This document shows positions 34,027 through 43,830 of a DNA stretch of 64,000 bases, one piece after another. The notes below the pieces were generated by a model. It had not been told where the DNA came from. It saw only the letters and a list, made by a program, of their open reading frames with translations, and ran no database searches. Made by a program: the position numbers and the translations under genes. The stretch spans positions 5,055,118 to 5,119,117 of the forward strand of contig NZ_BDUB01000001.1 in NCBI RefSeq assembly GCF_002218065.1. The letters run 5' to 3'. The DNA is from Nodularia sp. NIES-3585. GTDB lineage: Bacteria; Cyanobacteriota; Cyanobacteriia; Cyanobacteriales; Nostocaceae. The first letter of the stretch is position 1. Each line of letters begins with the position of its first letter.

Positions 34027-34173
34027 TATAGGACTCATATTTGATTTATGAAACACACTTAGGGTGTATGATCGAGGAGAGTACGGCACCAAGACCCACA
34101 AAGACGGTGCGTTAGGCTAAAGCCATAACACACCCTACATATATTTTCTCAATAATCAAATCGGATTCCTATA
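34027..34173. mobile_element. MITE-like element, family B copy 1
   Basis: 147 bp, inverted relative to copies at 50659-50990 and 56603-56753. Ends are TATAGGACTCATATTTGATT and TCAAATCGGATTCCTATA. The interior contains ACGGCACCAAGACCCA and GGCTAAAGCCATAACACACC. No coding capacity. Confidence 0.7.
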
Positions 34174-34249
34174 TGTGTTTTACAATGTAAAATCATTCTA
34201 ATTCATTAGACATCTGGTGAAAATAAAATATGCGTTATCACAGAACCGT

Positions 34250-34279
34250 TGTAGAGACGTTCCATGGAACGTTTCTACA
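34250..34279. repeat. Dispersed palindrome (copy 2)
   Basis: TGTAGAGACGTTCCATGGAA followed by CGTTTCTACA is a nearly perfect 30-bp palindrome centred on CCATGG, matching 30317-30344. Confidence 0.65.
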
Positions 34280-34535
34280 TTCTTTGTCACCAGATGTCAG
34301 GGCTATAGCCCTGATTTGTAAAGCCAGGGGTTCAGGGCTTTACACTACAAACCTTTAATTATCTACGCCGTTTTACTTACATCTCTCAATTTGAAAAAAT
34401 CAAATTTTGCCTTGATCGCGTAAATTGAGTTTGCCTTGCTAAAATCTGGTGATTTTTATCACTATATCTGCCATTAATTAAAGTTCTAAATCAGTTAAAA
34501 TAGTCAATAACTCTAAACTTGCTCGTCCTGTAAGT

Positions 34536-36458
34536 ATGACCATGCACAATTCCGTTGAATTTCAAGACGCTTTTGATGTCATTGTCGTCGGTGCAGGTCA
34601 CTCCGGTTGTGAAGCTGCCCTTGCTGCTGCCCGCCTCGGTTGTCGAACTCTGCTACTGACACTCAACTTAGATAAAATCGCTTGGCAACCCTGTAACCCC
34701 GCAGTGGGTGGCCCGGCTAAATCCCAGTTGACTCATGAGGTGGATGCACTCGGCGGGGAAATTGGCAAAGTGGCAGACCGCACTTACTTACAAAAACGCA
34801 TCCTCAACTCTTCACGAGGGCCTGCGGTGTGGGCATTACGCGCCCAAAGTGATAAGCGCGAATATGCCGCTCTCATGAAAACTATTGTGGAAAATCAGGA
34901 AAACTTGAGCATTCGCGAAGCCATGGCTACAGACTTGGTACTGGGTGCTAATGATCAAGTGATTGGTGTTGAGACTTACTTTGGTGTGGCTTTTGGGTGT
35001 CAAGCGGTAATTTTAACAACCGGCACCTTTTTGGGCGGCAAAATTTGGGTGGGTAACAAATCTATGCCAGCGGGAAGGGCTGGGGAATTTGCGGCTGAGG
35101 GTTTAACACAAACTTTAAATCGCTTGGGCTTTGAAACTGGAAGACTCAAAACCGGGACTCCCGCACGAGTAGATAAGCGGTCAGTTGACTACAGCAAAAT
35201 GACTATCCAGCCAGGGGATGAAGAAGTGCGCTGGTTTAGCTTTGACCCGGATGTGTGGATAGAAAAAGAACAAATTCCTTGCTATATCACCCGCACTACT
35301 GCCGAAACCCATCGGCTAATTCGAGAAAATTTACATTTATCTCCTGTTTATGGTGGTTGGGTGGAAGCGAAAGGACCTCGCTATTGTCCCAGCATTGAAG
35401 ATAAAATTGTTCGCTTTGCGGATAAAGAAAGCCACCAAATATTTATTGAACCAGAAGGAAGAGATATTCCGGAATTATATATCCAAGGTTTTTCTACAGG
35501 GTTGCCAGAAACTTTGCAATTGCAAATGTTACGCAGTCTCCCCGGTTTAGAAAATTGTACGATGCTGCGTCCAGCTTATGCTGTGGAGTATGACTATTTA
35601 CCAGCCACTCAGTGTTATCCCACACTGATGACTAAGAAAATTTCTGGTTTATTCTGTGCTGGACAAATTAACGGTACAACAGGCTATGAAGAAGCCGCAG
35701 CTCAAGGAATTGTGGCGGGAATTAATGCGGCGCGGTTGGTTCGTGGTCAAGAGATGATTGTTTTTCCCCGTGAACACAGTTATATCGGCACGCTGGTTGA
35801 TGATTTGTGTACCAAAGATTTGCGGGAACCTTACCGAATGCTTACCAGCAGGTCTGAATATCGGTTACTCCTGCGTTCTGATAATGCTGACCAACGGCTA
35901 ACACCTTTGGGACGGGAAATCGGCTTGATTGATGACCGCCGATGGAATTTGTTTACCAGCAAACAAGCAGAGATTACTCAGGAAAAACAACGGCTATATG
36001 CCACCAGAATCAAAGAACATGATGAAATTGGTCAGGCGATCGCTTCTGTATCCCAACAAACAATTAAAGGTTCAATTACTCTAGCTGAATTACTCCGCCG
36101 TCCGGGATTTCATTACGTTGACCTCGATAGCTACGGACTGGGAAACCCCAACCTCAAACAAGCGGAAAAAGAAGGCGCAGAAATTGACATCAAGTATTCT
36201 GGCTATCTCGCTAGACAACAAAATCAGATTGAACAGATTGCCCGTCAGGCACACCGTCAGCTACCTGCGGACTTGGATTACACCACAATTGATACCCTTT
36301 CTAAGGAAGCACGGGAAAAACTCAGTCAGGTAAAACCGCTGACTATCGGTCAAGCAGCACGCACTGGCGGGGTGAATCCGGCAGATATTAACGCTTTGTT
36401 AATATTTTTAGAATTGCGTAAAACCAAGAGCCAGTCAGAGTTTCCGGCATTAGCTTAA
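34536..36458 (+). CDS. mnmG: tRNA uridine-5-carboxymethylaminomethyl modification enzyme MnmG (GidA)
   Basis: A 640-residue FAD-dependent enzyme. With MnmE it modifies the wobble uridine of several tRNAs. The FAD-binding [11 protein letters not shown] lies at residues 18-28. Signature segments are [11 protein letters not shown] and [16 protein letters not shown], and the C-terminal helical domain ends in the GVNPADI region. Length and motifs are normal. Start at 34536, with a second in-frame ATG 6 bp later. No mnmE is nearby. Confidence 0.96.
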   Translation: MTMHNSVEFQDAFDVIVVGAGHSGCEAALAAARLGCRTLLLTLNLDKIAWQPCNPAVGGPAKSQLTHEVDALGGEIGKVADRTYLQKRILNSSRGPAVWALRAQSDKREYAALMKTIVENQENLSIREAMATDLVLGANDQVIGVETYFGVAFGCQAVILTTGTFLGGKIWVGNKSMPAGRAGEFAAEGLTQTLNRLGFETGRLKTGTPARVDKRSVDYSKMTIQPGDEEVRWFSFDPDVWIEKEQIPCYITRTTAETHRLIRENLHLSPVYGGWVEAKGPRYCPSIEDKIVRFADKESHQIFIEPEGRDIPELYIQGFSTGLPETLQLQMLRSLPGLENCTMLRPAYAVEYDYLPATQCYPTLMTKKISGLFCAGQINGTTGYEEAAAQGIVAGINAARLVRGQEMIVFPREHSYIGTLVDDLCTKDLREPYRMLTSRSEYRLLLRSDNADQRLTPLGREIGLIDDRRWNLFTSKQAEITQEKQRLYATRIKEHDEIGQAIASVSQQTIKGSITLAELLRRPGFHYVDLDSYGLGNPNLKQAEKEGAEIDIKYSGYLARQQNQIEQIARQAHRQLPADLDYTTIDTLSKEAREKLSQVKPLTIGQAARTGGVNPADINALLIFLELRKTKSQSEFPALA

Positions 36459-36971
36459 TTTAAACTTGATCAAGGTTGGGTATAGTAGAAGTGAAGGAAG
36501 TAGTATGATAGATGACATGAATTAAGTAATGGCATCATCAGCGGTTTCCGGATGAAAGTTTAACGTAACAAGAAAGTTAGCACCCTCAACTCTAAGTAGG
36601 GTATTGCTTCCGCAGAAGTTATGTTGCTTTGGTACTCAAATAATCTACAGGGGTTAGGAACTAACCTCTTAGACGTGGATGATTCTAGCTCTACTTCCAA
36701 CACCAGTAAACGCAAGAATATTGGAAGTTTGAAGTAACTAGGTCGTGGGAAACGTCAGAAATCTCAGGCTACGCCAGGGGATGTAGAAACTCCTGGCTCG
36801 AACTTTCGCGTCAGCGTCTGGTAGAGAAGTTAGCCAGGGGTAGTTCATTACTACCAAGCAATCAATTCGTCTAATTTTGACGAGTGCTTGGAGGCTTGGT
36901 GCAAAAATCTTGATTTCCAGGCCATAGGGGCGGCGTTGCCCCGTCCTGGCAGCCACAACCCAAAATGCCTT
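36459..36971. other. 513-bp region without a recognised gene
   Basis: All frames are broken by stops except short stretches. Inverted pieces such as GCCAGGGG and CTCCTGGC recur at 36772-36845, which suggests RNA structure or an old insertion. I could not match it to tmRNA, RNase P, SRP or 6S RNA. The last 80 bp lead into the next gene, for which an upstream in-frame GTG-type start is less likely than the ATG at 36972. Confidence 0.35.
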
Positions 36972-38291
36972 ATGTTACAAGCAGCTAGAACCCATCTCAT
37001 TATTCCAGAACCATCAGAAGACTTGATCACCAACGAGCCTTGGTCGATAGAATTCTATGCTGATGGCTTGATGGATGAACTCTTTGCCGATATTGACGAA
37101 ATTTTGGATGTTAGTGGGAGTCTGCCTGACCATACTTTAAGGCATGGCAGTAATACACCACGTTCCATAGAACAAACTTCCGAAGGCGATTGGTTAGACA
37201 ATTCGGGTGAATCTGCCACACCAGTGGCTTCAGAATATGAGCATCTGCAAACAATTAATCTGCCACACCCAATTGTTTTATCAAATAGTCTCACCCGGAC
37301 TGAAAAAAAAATTCCTCAAGGGAGGAAGGAGCAAGTTGGTACAGTTGTAGTTAACCAACCTGGGGCAATTACTCAGCACCAGGAAACTCGGCTGACTCTC
37401 AAAAAACTGCTGATTGCTGGCATGACTATTGGCGTGGCGATCGCAGGTACACTATATGTCGTGCAGTATGGATTGGTGAATCTTCTCACTTCCAAATTGA
37501 CTCAACCAGATATCTATCCACCACAGACGCAGTTATCTACCAAAGTAGATGTGCAGGCAGAATTGGTTGAGTATATGCTGGCAGCGCTGGCGATTATAGA
37601 GCAGCAGGGAGCAAGCAATAATAATCGCACATCTGTTTATCCTGGAATCGCCAATCGGGCAGTTTCTAACTCACCAGCTACAGATGGTGATTTAACACCA
37701 CCTCTAGCTGCTAACAACACACAACCTGTGGCTAACCGTTCTACAAATCTTGTCGAGCGCATTTACATTCCTGTTTATCAAGCGCCGTCACCAATGCGCT
37801 ATGCGCCACCACCTACTCCCGGCGCGATCGCAAATCAAGCACAGGGAGCAAATAATTTCCAGACATCTCAACCTGATGCCGGGAAAACCGCTTTGAATCC
37901 TGTGCAACCACCAGCCAAAACGGGGAATGCCATCCGCCCAGAACTCAAACCTGTACCCGTGCAAAAAGCACCAATTACCGTGCGGCAGCCATCTATGCCT
38001 CTGCCTGGATTACCTGCGCCAGTCAAGACAACATCAGCGCCCACAAATGCCCAACAACAAGCATATTTAGAAACCTCACCTGTAACATCTGCGGCTCATA
38101 CCTTAGCCGGATTGCTAGAGTTAGGTGAAAAATCTGCTGCTTTATTTGAATTTGAAGGCGTAACTCGTCGGATACATATAGGAGAAAGCATCGGAGCCAG
38201 TGGTTGGGCTTTAGTAGGTGTTGCCAACGGTGAAGCTATAGTTCGTCGGAATGGGGAAGTGCGGTCAATCTTTGCGGGGCAGAAGTTGTAA
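36972..38291 (+). CDS. Single-pass membrane protein with C-terminal PilP/GspC-like domain
   Basis: 439 residues from the ATG at 36972. The cytoplasmic N-terminus (about 1-140) is acidic. One helix lies at about 145-165 (LLIAGMTIGVAIAGTLYVV). A long Pro/Ala/Gln-rich linker leads to a small domain at the C-terminus (SAALFEFEGVTRRIHIGES ... GEAIVRRNG). That domain resembles the periplasmic HR domain of GspC or PilP in type II secretion and type IV pili. No pilus genes are adjacent. The function is inferred only from this shape. Confidence 0.7.
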   Translation: MLQAARTHLIIPEPSEDLITNEPWSIEFYADGLMDELFADIDEILDVSGSLPDHTLRHGSNTPRSIEQTSEGDWLDNSGESATPVASEYEHLQTINLPHPIVLSNSLTRTEKKIPQGRKEQVGTVVVNQPGAITQHQETRLTLKKLLIAGMTIGVAIAGTLYVVQYGLVNLLTSKLTQPDIYPPQTQLSTKVDVQAELVEYMLAALAIIEQQGASNNNRTSVYPGIANRAVSNSPATDGDLTPPLAANNTQPVANRSTNLVERIYIPVYQAPSPMRYAPPPTPGAIANQAQGANNFQTSQPDAGKTALNPVQPPAKTGNAIRPELKPVPVQKAPITVRQPSMPLPGLPAPVKTTSAPTNAQQQAYLETSPVTSAAHTLAGLLELGEKSAALFEFEGVTRRIHIGESIGASGWALVGVANGEAIVRRNGEVRSIFAGQKL

Positions 38292-38606
38292 AACTTGTCA
38301 TGCTTTTGTACTAGCTTGATTTATAGCAAGGTGCTGATTTTAAAACCCATAAAATTGCCCTATTAACCTGCTTAAGCGGGTTAATTATTTTTATCTCTAT
38401 AATATTTATGATTGTAGCATTAATTTTGGCTTTTTAGTCAAAAATACATAAACTTTTTTCAAGACTCAGCTGCTCATGGGTATTTAAATAGTCTTTTGAG
38501 TCTAAGAACAATCTGAATAGGGATATCTTCTGATAACAATTTTTGAAGTTGTGCATTTTCAAGGTTAAGTGAAACCAGTCCGTACACGGTTGAGTTTTTC
38601 TGTTTT
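38292..38606. other. Convergent intergenic region
   Basis: It holds the terminator at 38363-38390 and AT-rich sequence. No gene was seen. Confidence 0.35.
38363..38390 (+). terminator. Terminator after the PilP/GspC-like gene
   Basis: TTAACCTGCTTAAGCGGGTT is a near-perfect palindrome followed by AATTATTTTTA, 72 bp after the stop codon. Confidence 0.55.
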
Positions 38607-39467
38607 CTAGAAACAGGTGCGGATCAGAGTTGCTTTTCTTAAATCTGTACTTTTAAGTGTGGCTGCTGTAAAATTAGCATCTGTTAAATCAGCACCACGA
38701 AAGCTTGTACCACGAAAAGCAGCAAACGCAACAGCACTTTTTTGAATCAAAGAGTACTTTTCATCGCCTTTCTTAGCTCGCCAAGCCATGTAAGCGCTAA
38801 ATAAAGTTCCGGCGATGGCGATGGCTCCCGCGATGGCGATCGCAATGGCTCCGGTTCCGGTGAAGGCGAAGGAGAAGGCGATAGCTCCCGTGATGGCAAA
38901 GGCAAAGGCTCCCGCGATCGCGATGTCTCCTGCGATGGCGATGGCTAAGGCGATGGCAAAAGCGATGACAAAAGCGATGACAAAAGCGATGGCAAAGCCG
39001 ATGCCAAAAGCGATGGCTAAGGCGATGGCTAAGGCGATGGCGATATTTCTGGTTCCGGCGATGGTAAAAGCAATGGCGATGGCTCCCGATATGGCGATGG
39101 CTAAGGCGATCGCGGAGTTTAATCTTTGCACAACCATAACTATGAAAACCATAACGACTACTATTAAGGCAGTCCAACCTGCAACCTGACTTTCTATGGT
39201 TGAATTGTCAAATATCAAAGATATCAAGTATCCAGTGTAGGCGGAGAAAAATCCGGAAATTCCACAGAAAAACCACGAAACACTGACTAGAAAAATTGCC
39301 CAACGTTTTTGCAGTCCGCATTGAGCATGGCTAAAGTTGGCATTCTGAAGATTAGCCCCAGTAAAGTTTGCCCCTCTAATATCTGCATAGCTAAAGTTTG
39401 CACCCTCAAGGTTTTGACCTTTAAAGCAACGTCCACGGAGATTTTGACTAGAGAAATCCTGGTACAT
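38607..39467 (-). CDS. Pentapeptide-repeat membrane protein with Ala-Ile repeat core
   Basis: 286 residues. Pentapeptide repeats (A[N/D]LxX type, for example GANFTGANLQNANF) occupy residues about 10-48 and again 245-280. Two helices lie at about 56-80 and 97-115. Between about 118 and 225 is a repetitive hydrophobic block of AIAIA, AFAIA and similar units, broken by Gly and Thr. That block is encoded by tandem GCGATGGC-like units. Pentapeptide proteins form right-handed beta helices of mostly unknown role. How such an Ala/Ile block folds in the membrane is unclear. Confidence 0.75.
   Translation of the reverse strand: MYQDFSSQNLRGRCFKGQNLEGANFSYADIRGANFTGANLQNANFSHAQCGLQKRWAIFLVSVSWFFCGISGFFSAYTGYLISLIFDNSTIESQVAGWTALIVVVMVFIVMVVQRLNSAIALAIAISGAIAIAFTIAGTRNIAIALAIALAIAFGIGFAIAFVIAFVIAFAIALAIAIAGDIAIAGAFAFAITGAIAFSFAFTGTGAIAIAIAGAIAIAGTLFSAYMAWRAKKGDEKYSLIQKSAVAFAAFRGTSFRGADLTDANFTAATLKSTDLRKATLIRTCF
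38812..39115. repeat. Tandem degenerate GCGATGGC repeat inside the pentapeptide-repeat gene
   Basis: About 300 bp of GCGATGGC/GCGATGACAAAA/GCGATGGCTAAG units with six-base periodicity, close in sequence to the HIP1 octamer GCGATCGC. Because the period is a multiple of three, several frames stay open on both strands. Confidence 0.85.
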
Positions 39468-39625
39468 AGATTAATAATTCGTAATTCGTATTTGAAGGAG
39501 CGCCCACCGAGATTTTACAGACGATAGTTTTTTTGATACATCTTTAGTATGTATTTTTTCGCAAACTTTAGCATAAATATGAGGATGATGCCATAATTCA
39601 GCAATACGGAGATAAAAAAGTTTCT

Positions 39626-41137
39626 ATGCTTGATACACTGGATTTAACACTTTCCTTAAAGAAAGCCACCTATAAATCAGAAATTGACAGGCTGATGCAT
39701 CAACTGCGGGAACTGCAAAATGCCTGTAGAGATAAAAAATTGCCTGTAGTCGTGGTTTTGGAAGGATGGGCTGCTTCTGGTAAAGGCGCGCTGGTGAAGC
39801 AAATGGTTTCTTATATGGACCCGCGGGGATTTAAAGTTTATCCTATCTGGCCACCGAGCGAAGAAGAACGCAAATACCCTTTCCTGTGGAGATTCTGGGA
39901 AAAACTACCCGCCCAAGGTCATATCAGCATTTTCTATCACAGTTGGTATACTCATGTTTTAGAAGAACGCTTATTTGAGCGAGTCGGAACAGACCAAGTT
40001 CCCACTGTGATGAAATTAATGGGGCAAATTAATTCCTTTGAACGCCAAATAGTGGATGATGGAGCTGCGATCGCTAAATTTTGGTTACATCTGAGTCGTA
40101 AAGAATTGAAAAGTCGCTTAAAAGACTACGCCAAAGATGAATTAACTGCTTGGCGGGTGCGAGAAGAAGACTGGAAGCAAGCCAAACACTATGACCGCTA
40201 TGCAACCTTTGCGGAAGAAATGCTCGTGCAAACTAGTACCGGCGTTGCGCCTTGGACTTTAGTTGAGGCTGACTCAGAACGGTGGGCGCAGGTAAAGGTG
40301 CTAACCCACCTGGCTACTACTTTAACTGCTGCTTTAGATAGACTGAAAATTCAGCTTCCAACTCCCGCTTTACCTGCACAAACGGAATTAGAAACCACAG
40401 AGTCAGACTTACTAGCGCAAACTGATTTGAGCTTAAGCCTGTCAGAAAACGACTACGAAGAGCAATTAGCCAAGGAACAGGTAAAATTACGCAAGTTGCA
40501 ATTAAGCATTCATAAACATCAAATTCCTGTCCTGGTGATGTTTGAGGGCTGGGATGCAGCAGGTAAAGGTGGAGCGATTAAAAGGCTGACCGATATTCTT
40601 GATCCTCGGAGTTACTTTGTTCATCCTTTTGCTGCGCCCACACATGAAGAAAAAGTTCATCATTACCTCTGGCGATTTTGGCGACAATTACCCACATCTG
40701 GGATAATTGGGATTTTTGACCGTTCGTGGTATGGAAGGGTGTTAGTGGAGCGTGTCGAAGGCTTTGCTTCCGAAATCGAGTGGCGCAGAGCCTACCGCGA
40801 AATTAATGAATTTGAGGCTCAGTTAACCAGTGCAGGCTATGTTTTAGTCAAGTTTTGGCTACACATTAGCCCAGAGGAACAACTACAGCGTTTTACAGAC
40901 CGTCAAAATGATCCTTTTAAGCAGTATAAGCTGACGGATGAAGACTGGCGCAATCGGGAAAAGTGGAATCATTACGATGTCGCTGTAAATCAGGCAATTC
41001 AGCGCACCACCACCCCCACGGCTCCCTGGACAATAGTTGCTGCTAATGACAAATATTATGCCAGAGTTAAGGTAATTGAAACTGTTGTGGAAGCCATTGA
41101 GACAGAATTAAAACGCCGTCAGCACAGCAAGCACTAA
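39626..41137 (+). CDS. Two-domain polyphosphate kinase 2 (polyphosphate:AMP phosphotransferase type)
   Basis: 503 residues with two PPK2 domains in tandem. These enzymes transfer phosphate from polyphosphate to AMP or ADP. The C-terminal domain has the full set: Walker A GWDAAGKGG (309-317), LWRFWRQLP and FDRSWYGRV. The N-terminal domain keeps GWAASGKG (47-54) but has FYHSWYTHV where FDRSWYGRV is expected, so its activity is probably lost. Class II two-domain PPK2 proteins phosphorylate AMP. The next gene starts 10 bp downstream. Confidence 0.9.
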   Translation: MLDTLDLTLSLKKATYKSEIDRLMHQLRELQNACRDKKLPVVVVLEGWAASGKGALVKQMVSYMDPRGFKVYPIWPPSEEERKYPFLWRFWEKLPAQGHISIFYHSWYTHVLEERLFERVGTDQVPTVMKLMGQINSFERQIVDDGAAIAKFWLHLSRKELKSRLKDYAKDELTAWRVREEDWKQAKHYDRYATFAEEMLVQTSTGVAPWTLVEADSERWAQVKVLTHLATTLTAALDRLKIQLPTPALPAQTELETTESDLLAQTDLSLSLSENDYEEQLAKEQVKLRKLQLSIHKHQIPVLVMFEGWDAAGKGGAIKRLTDILDPRSYFVHPFAAPTHEEKVHHYLWRFWRQLPTSGIIGIFDRSWYGRVLVERVEGFASEIEWRRAYREINEFEAQLTSAGYVLVKFWLHISPEEQLQRFTDRQNDPFKQYKLTDEDWRNREKWNHYDVAVNQAIQRTTTPTAPWTIVAANDKYYARVKVIETVVEAIETELKRRQHSKH

Positions 41138-41147
41138 AATCTAGCAT

Positions 41148-42089
41148 ATGAACACTTCGATTCGTCTACTACAAGCTAATGAGTTAGCCACAGCTGATCA
41201 TATATTTCGCTTGGCTTTTGGTACTTTTGTCGGACTACCTGAACCCACTGAGTTTTACGGGGATGCAACTTTTTTTGATCATCGTTGGAAAACTAATCCC
41301 AATGCTGCTTTCGCTGCTGAGGTTGATGGTAAATTAGTTGGGTCTAATTTAGTGATTAATTGGGGCAGCTTTGGCTATTTTGGACCTTTAAGCATTCATC
41401 CTGACTTTTGGAACCAAGGCTTAGGTCAACGTCTGATTGAACCTGCGATCGCTTGCTTTACTGATTGGAATACTCAACTATCAGGATTATTTACTTTTGC
41501 TCAAAGTCCTAAGCATCACGCATTATACCAGAAATTTGGGTATCGGTTGCGTTTTCTGATTGCGATTTTGGCAAAGTCAGTACAATCATCTCAGCCATTG
41601 CCCCCAGGAACAAGATTCTCCCAAATGACTGAAGATGAACGTAGCCAAAGTATCAAAGCCAGTTGTCAACTCACTGATTCCATTTATCAGGGGTTAGATG
41701 TATCACCAGAAATTCAGATAGTTCAAGACCAAGAACTAGGAGATACCATCTTTTTATGGGATGATTCAGGCTTGGTAGGATTTGCAGTCTGTCATGCTGG
41801 GGCAGGTACGGAAGCAGGTAGTAATACTTGCTTTGTCAAATTTGGTGCAGTCCGATCTGGAATTAATGCCGAACAATGTTTTGAGCAATTATTGGATATG
41901 TGTGAAGCATTGACTGTAACTCTGGGGATGTTTCGCTTGGTTGCAGGAATTAATACTAGCCGAGAGTCAGCTTACTTAAAAATGTTGGCTCATGGTTTTT
42001 GTAGTGAAATCATCGGAGTGGCAATGCATAAACCCAATGACCCTGGATATAATCGCCCAGATGTTTTTGCTATTGATGATTGGCGCTAA
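41148..42089 (+). CDS. GNAT-family N-acetyltransferase
   Basis: 313 residues. An N-terminal GNAT domain carries the acetyl-CoA-binding region (LSIHPDFWNQGLGQRL, about residues 83-98). A second, weaker acyltransferase-like half follows. The substrate is unknown. It starts 10 bp after the PPK2 gene and is presumably co-transcribed, but no functional link between the two is evident. Confidence 0.8.
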   Translation: MNTSIRLLQANELATADHIFRLAFGTFVGLPEPTEFYGDATFFDHRWKTNPNAAFAAEVDGKLVGSNLVINWGSFGYFGPLSIHPDFWNQGLGQRLIEPAIACFTDWNTQLSGLFTFAQSPKHHALYQKFGYRLRFLIAILAKSVQSSQPLPPGTRFSQMTEDERSQSIKASCQLTDSIYQGLDVSPEIQIVQDQELGDTIFLWDDSGLVGFAVCHAGAGTEAGSNTCFVKFGAVRSGINAEQCFEQLLDMCEALTVTLGMFRLVAGINTSRESAYLKMLAHGFCSEIIGVAMHKPNDPGYNRPDVFAIDDWR

Positions 42090-42496
42090 GATTTCTGGGC
42101 GGAAGTTATATTAAGTCCGGTTAATTAACGCAGATTTTTTGGCGTTGCTGAGTTAAAGTATGAATCTATATCACGCACCAGGCGCAGAGTCGCAGAGAGT
42201 TAGAGCTAAACAGATGTGATTTTGTTATTTGATATTTAAATTCAGCAATGCCCCATTTTTTTTATAGCTATCACAATGGAAATAGAATGACTCTATCTCT
42301 GCTCATAATTTCTCAACCTGTGTATTTTCCCATCGGGTTATCTATAATAGAGATATATTTAGTTTAGATAAAATATTGCTTCAATAAAATTTACTTTAGA
42401 AAATACATCTGTTTGACGTTAGGAATATATTCCTTAATTGCTCTCCTTATGAATTGAGTTGCCTTTTCTAAAGTGCCTATATAAAGGATACTCCTA
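42090..42496. other. Spacer upstream of the Crp-family gene
   Basis: 407 bp. The first 120 bp hold a repeat-like AGGCGCAGAGTCGCAGAG stretch. The rest is AT-rich, ending with AAGGATACTCCTA before the ATG. No gene was seen. Confidence 0.35.
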
Positions 42497-43231
42497 ATGT
42501 CAACACATAATCATGCCCTGGAGTCGAAAAAAAATCGTCTGCTTGCTGCTCTGCCTGATGCTGAATATGAGCGACTTCTTCCACATTTAAAGCCGGTTGA
42601 ACTAACATTTGAGAAAGTTCTGATAGAGCCAGAAGAAACGATTACAGATGTTTATTTCCCTCATAAGGCTGTAGTTTCTTTAATAACAACTATGGAAAAT
42701 GGGTCTTCAATAGAAGTCGGTATAGTCAGCAATGAGGGTATGGTGGGTATCCCGATTATTTTGGGAGGTAAGCAATCGACGACCAAAGCGATTGTGCAAG
42801 TTCCCGATGGTGGTTTACAGATGAAAGCAGATGTATTGAAAAGTGAATTTGACCGGGGGGAAGTATTGCAAAGCATCCTATTGCGCTACTTCCAAACTCT
42901 ATATACTCAAGTTTCACAAGGCGCGGCGTGCAATCGCCTCCATAGTCTAGAGCAGCGACTCGCCCGATGGCTACTGACTGTTTCTGACCGCATGGAATCA
43001 GATGATTTTCAACTCACTCAAGAATTCATTGCCCAGATGCTTGGTGTACGCCGTTCTGGTGTGACCGTGGCAGCTAAAACTCTTAGCCAAGAGGGAATTA
43101 TTCACTATAGCCGTGGTAATATTAGCATCCAGAATCGCAAGGCTTTAGAAGCTACTTCTTGTGAATGTTATCAAGTCATGAAAGACGAGTTTGATCGACT
43201 TTTGGGTAAAGGATCTGATCGCCGCGATTAA
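42497..43231 (+). CDS. Crp/Fnr-family transcriptional regulator
   Basis: 244 residues. A cyclic-nucleotide-binding-type beta-roll (about 20-135) is followed by a dimer helix and a winged helix-turn-helix (LTQEFIAQMLGVRRSGVTVA, about 175-195). The phosphate-binding cassette for cAMP (RxA) is not evident, so the effector may not be cAMP. A receiver-domain gene follows 131 bp downstream on the same strand. Related regulators occur in cyanobacteria with unassigned targets. Confidence 0.85.
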   Translation: MSTHNHALESKKNRLLAALPDAEYERLLPHLKPVELTFEKVLIEPEETITDVYFPHKAVVSLITTMENGSSIEVGIVSNEGMVGIPIILGGKQSTTKAIVQVPDGGLQMKADVLKSEFDRGEVLQSILLRYFQTLYTQVSQGAACNRLHSLEQRLARWLLTVSDRMESDDFQLTQEFIAQMLGVRRSGVTVAAKTLSQEGIIHYSRGNISIQNRKALEATSCECYQVMKDEFDRLLGKGSDRRD

Positions 43232-43362
43232 TAAATATTTTGCGGTTGTTATGTGCGAAACCGGACAGACAGCTAAAGTTAAGTTTGTGTAACCTATAAA
43301 TTGTTGTGCAATTGAATGCTGTTGCTACTCAGGGTGTTACTACTACACGAGGGTAATATTTA

Positions 43363-43830
43363 ATGTATACTCAATCCATTTCAGTTAGAGGTCTACGCTT
43401 GCTGGTTGTTGATGATGATGCTGACACAAGACAAATTTTAAATATCCTATTTGAATTGGAAGGAGCTAAGGTAATAGCTGTAGCTTCGGCAAGTGAGGCT
43501 GTAAAAGTAATATCTCAATTTAAACCTGACATTTTAATTAGTGACATATATCTACCGGATGAAGATGGCTACTGTTTGCTGCCAAAACTTAGAGATTTGA
43601 TGGCAGCGCCAGGAAAACAGATGCCGGCTATTGCTTTAACAGGATCTGCTAGGGAAGAAGACCGCATTTATGCATTTGCTTCAGGTTTTCAGACGCATCT
43701 ATGCAAACCGATCAATTTAGATGAATTAGTCTATGAGGTTGCTAGTCTGACTGGATGCAAGCAAGAAAATTGTTTGACAGGTGAACTGACAAGTCAGTGC
43801 TGGCGCGATCGCTGTTTAGCGAAATCGTAA
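43363..43830 (+). CDS. Single-domain response regulator
   Basis: 155 residues. A CheY-like receiver domain has the acidic pocket (VVDDDADTR), phospho-acceptor Asp61 (ISDIYLP), the conserved Thr/Ser (ALTGSA) and Lys (CKPIN). A 25-residue tail with four Cys (GCKQENC ... CWRDRC) is unusual and could bind metal or sense redox. There is no output domain, so it probably acts by protein contacts. Confidence 0.85.
   Translation: MYTQSISVRGLRLLVVDDDADTRQILNILFELEGAKVIAVASASEAVKVISQFKPDILISDIYLPDEDGYCLLPKLRDLMAAPGKQMPAIALTGSAREEDRIYAFASGFQTHLCKPINLDELVYEVASLTGCKQENCLTGELTSQCWRDRCLAKS

Noticed and set aside
36888-36971. Upstream non-ATG start for the PilP/GspC-like protein
   Set aside because: It would add 28 residues with Cys/Pro-rich content unlike the rest; the ATG at 36972 gives a natural start.
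38815-39189. Plus-strand frame rich in Met-Ala-Lys (124 codons)
   Set aside because: It is a by-product of the six-base periodic GCGATGGC repeat, which keeps several frames open; the minus-strand pentapeptide protein is the real product.
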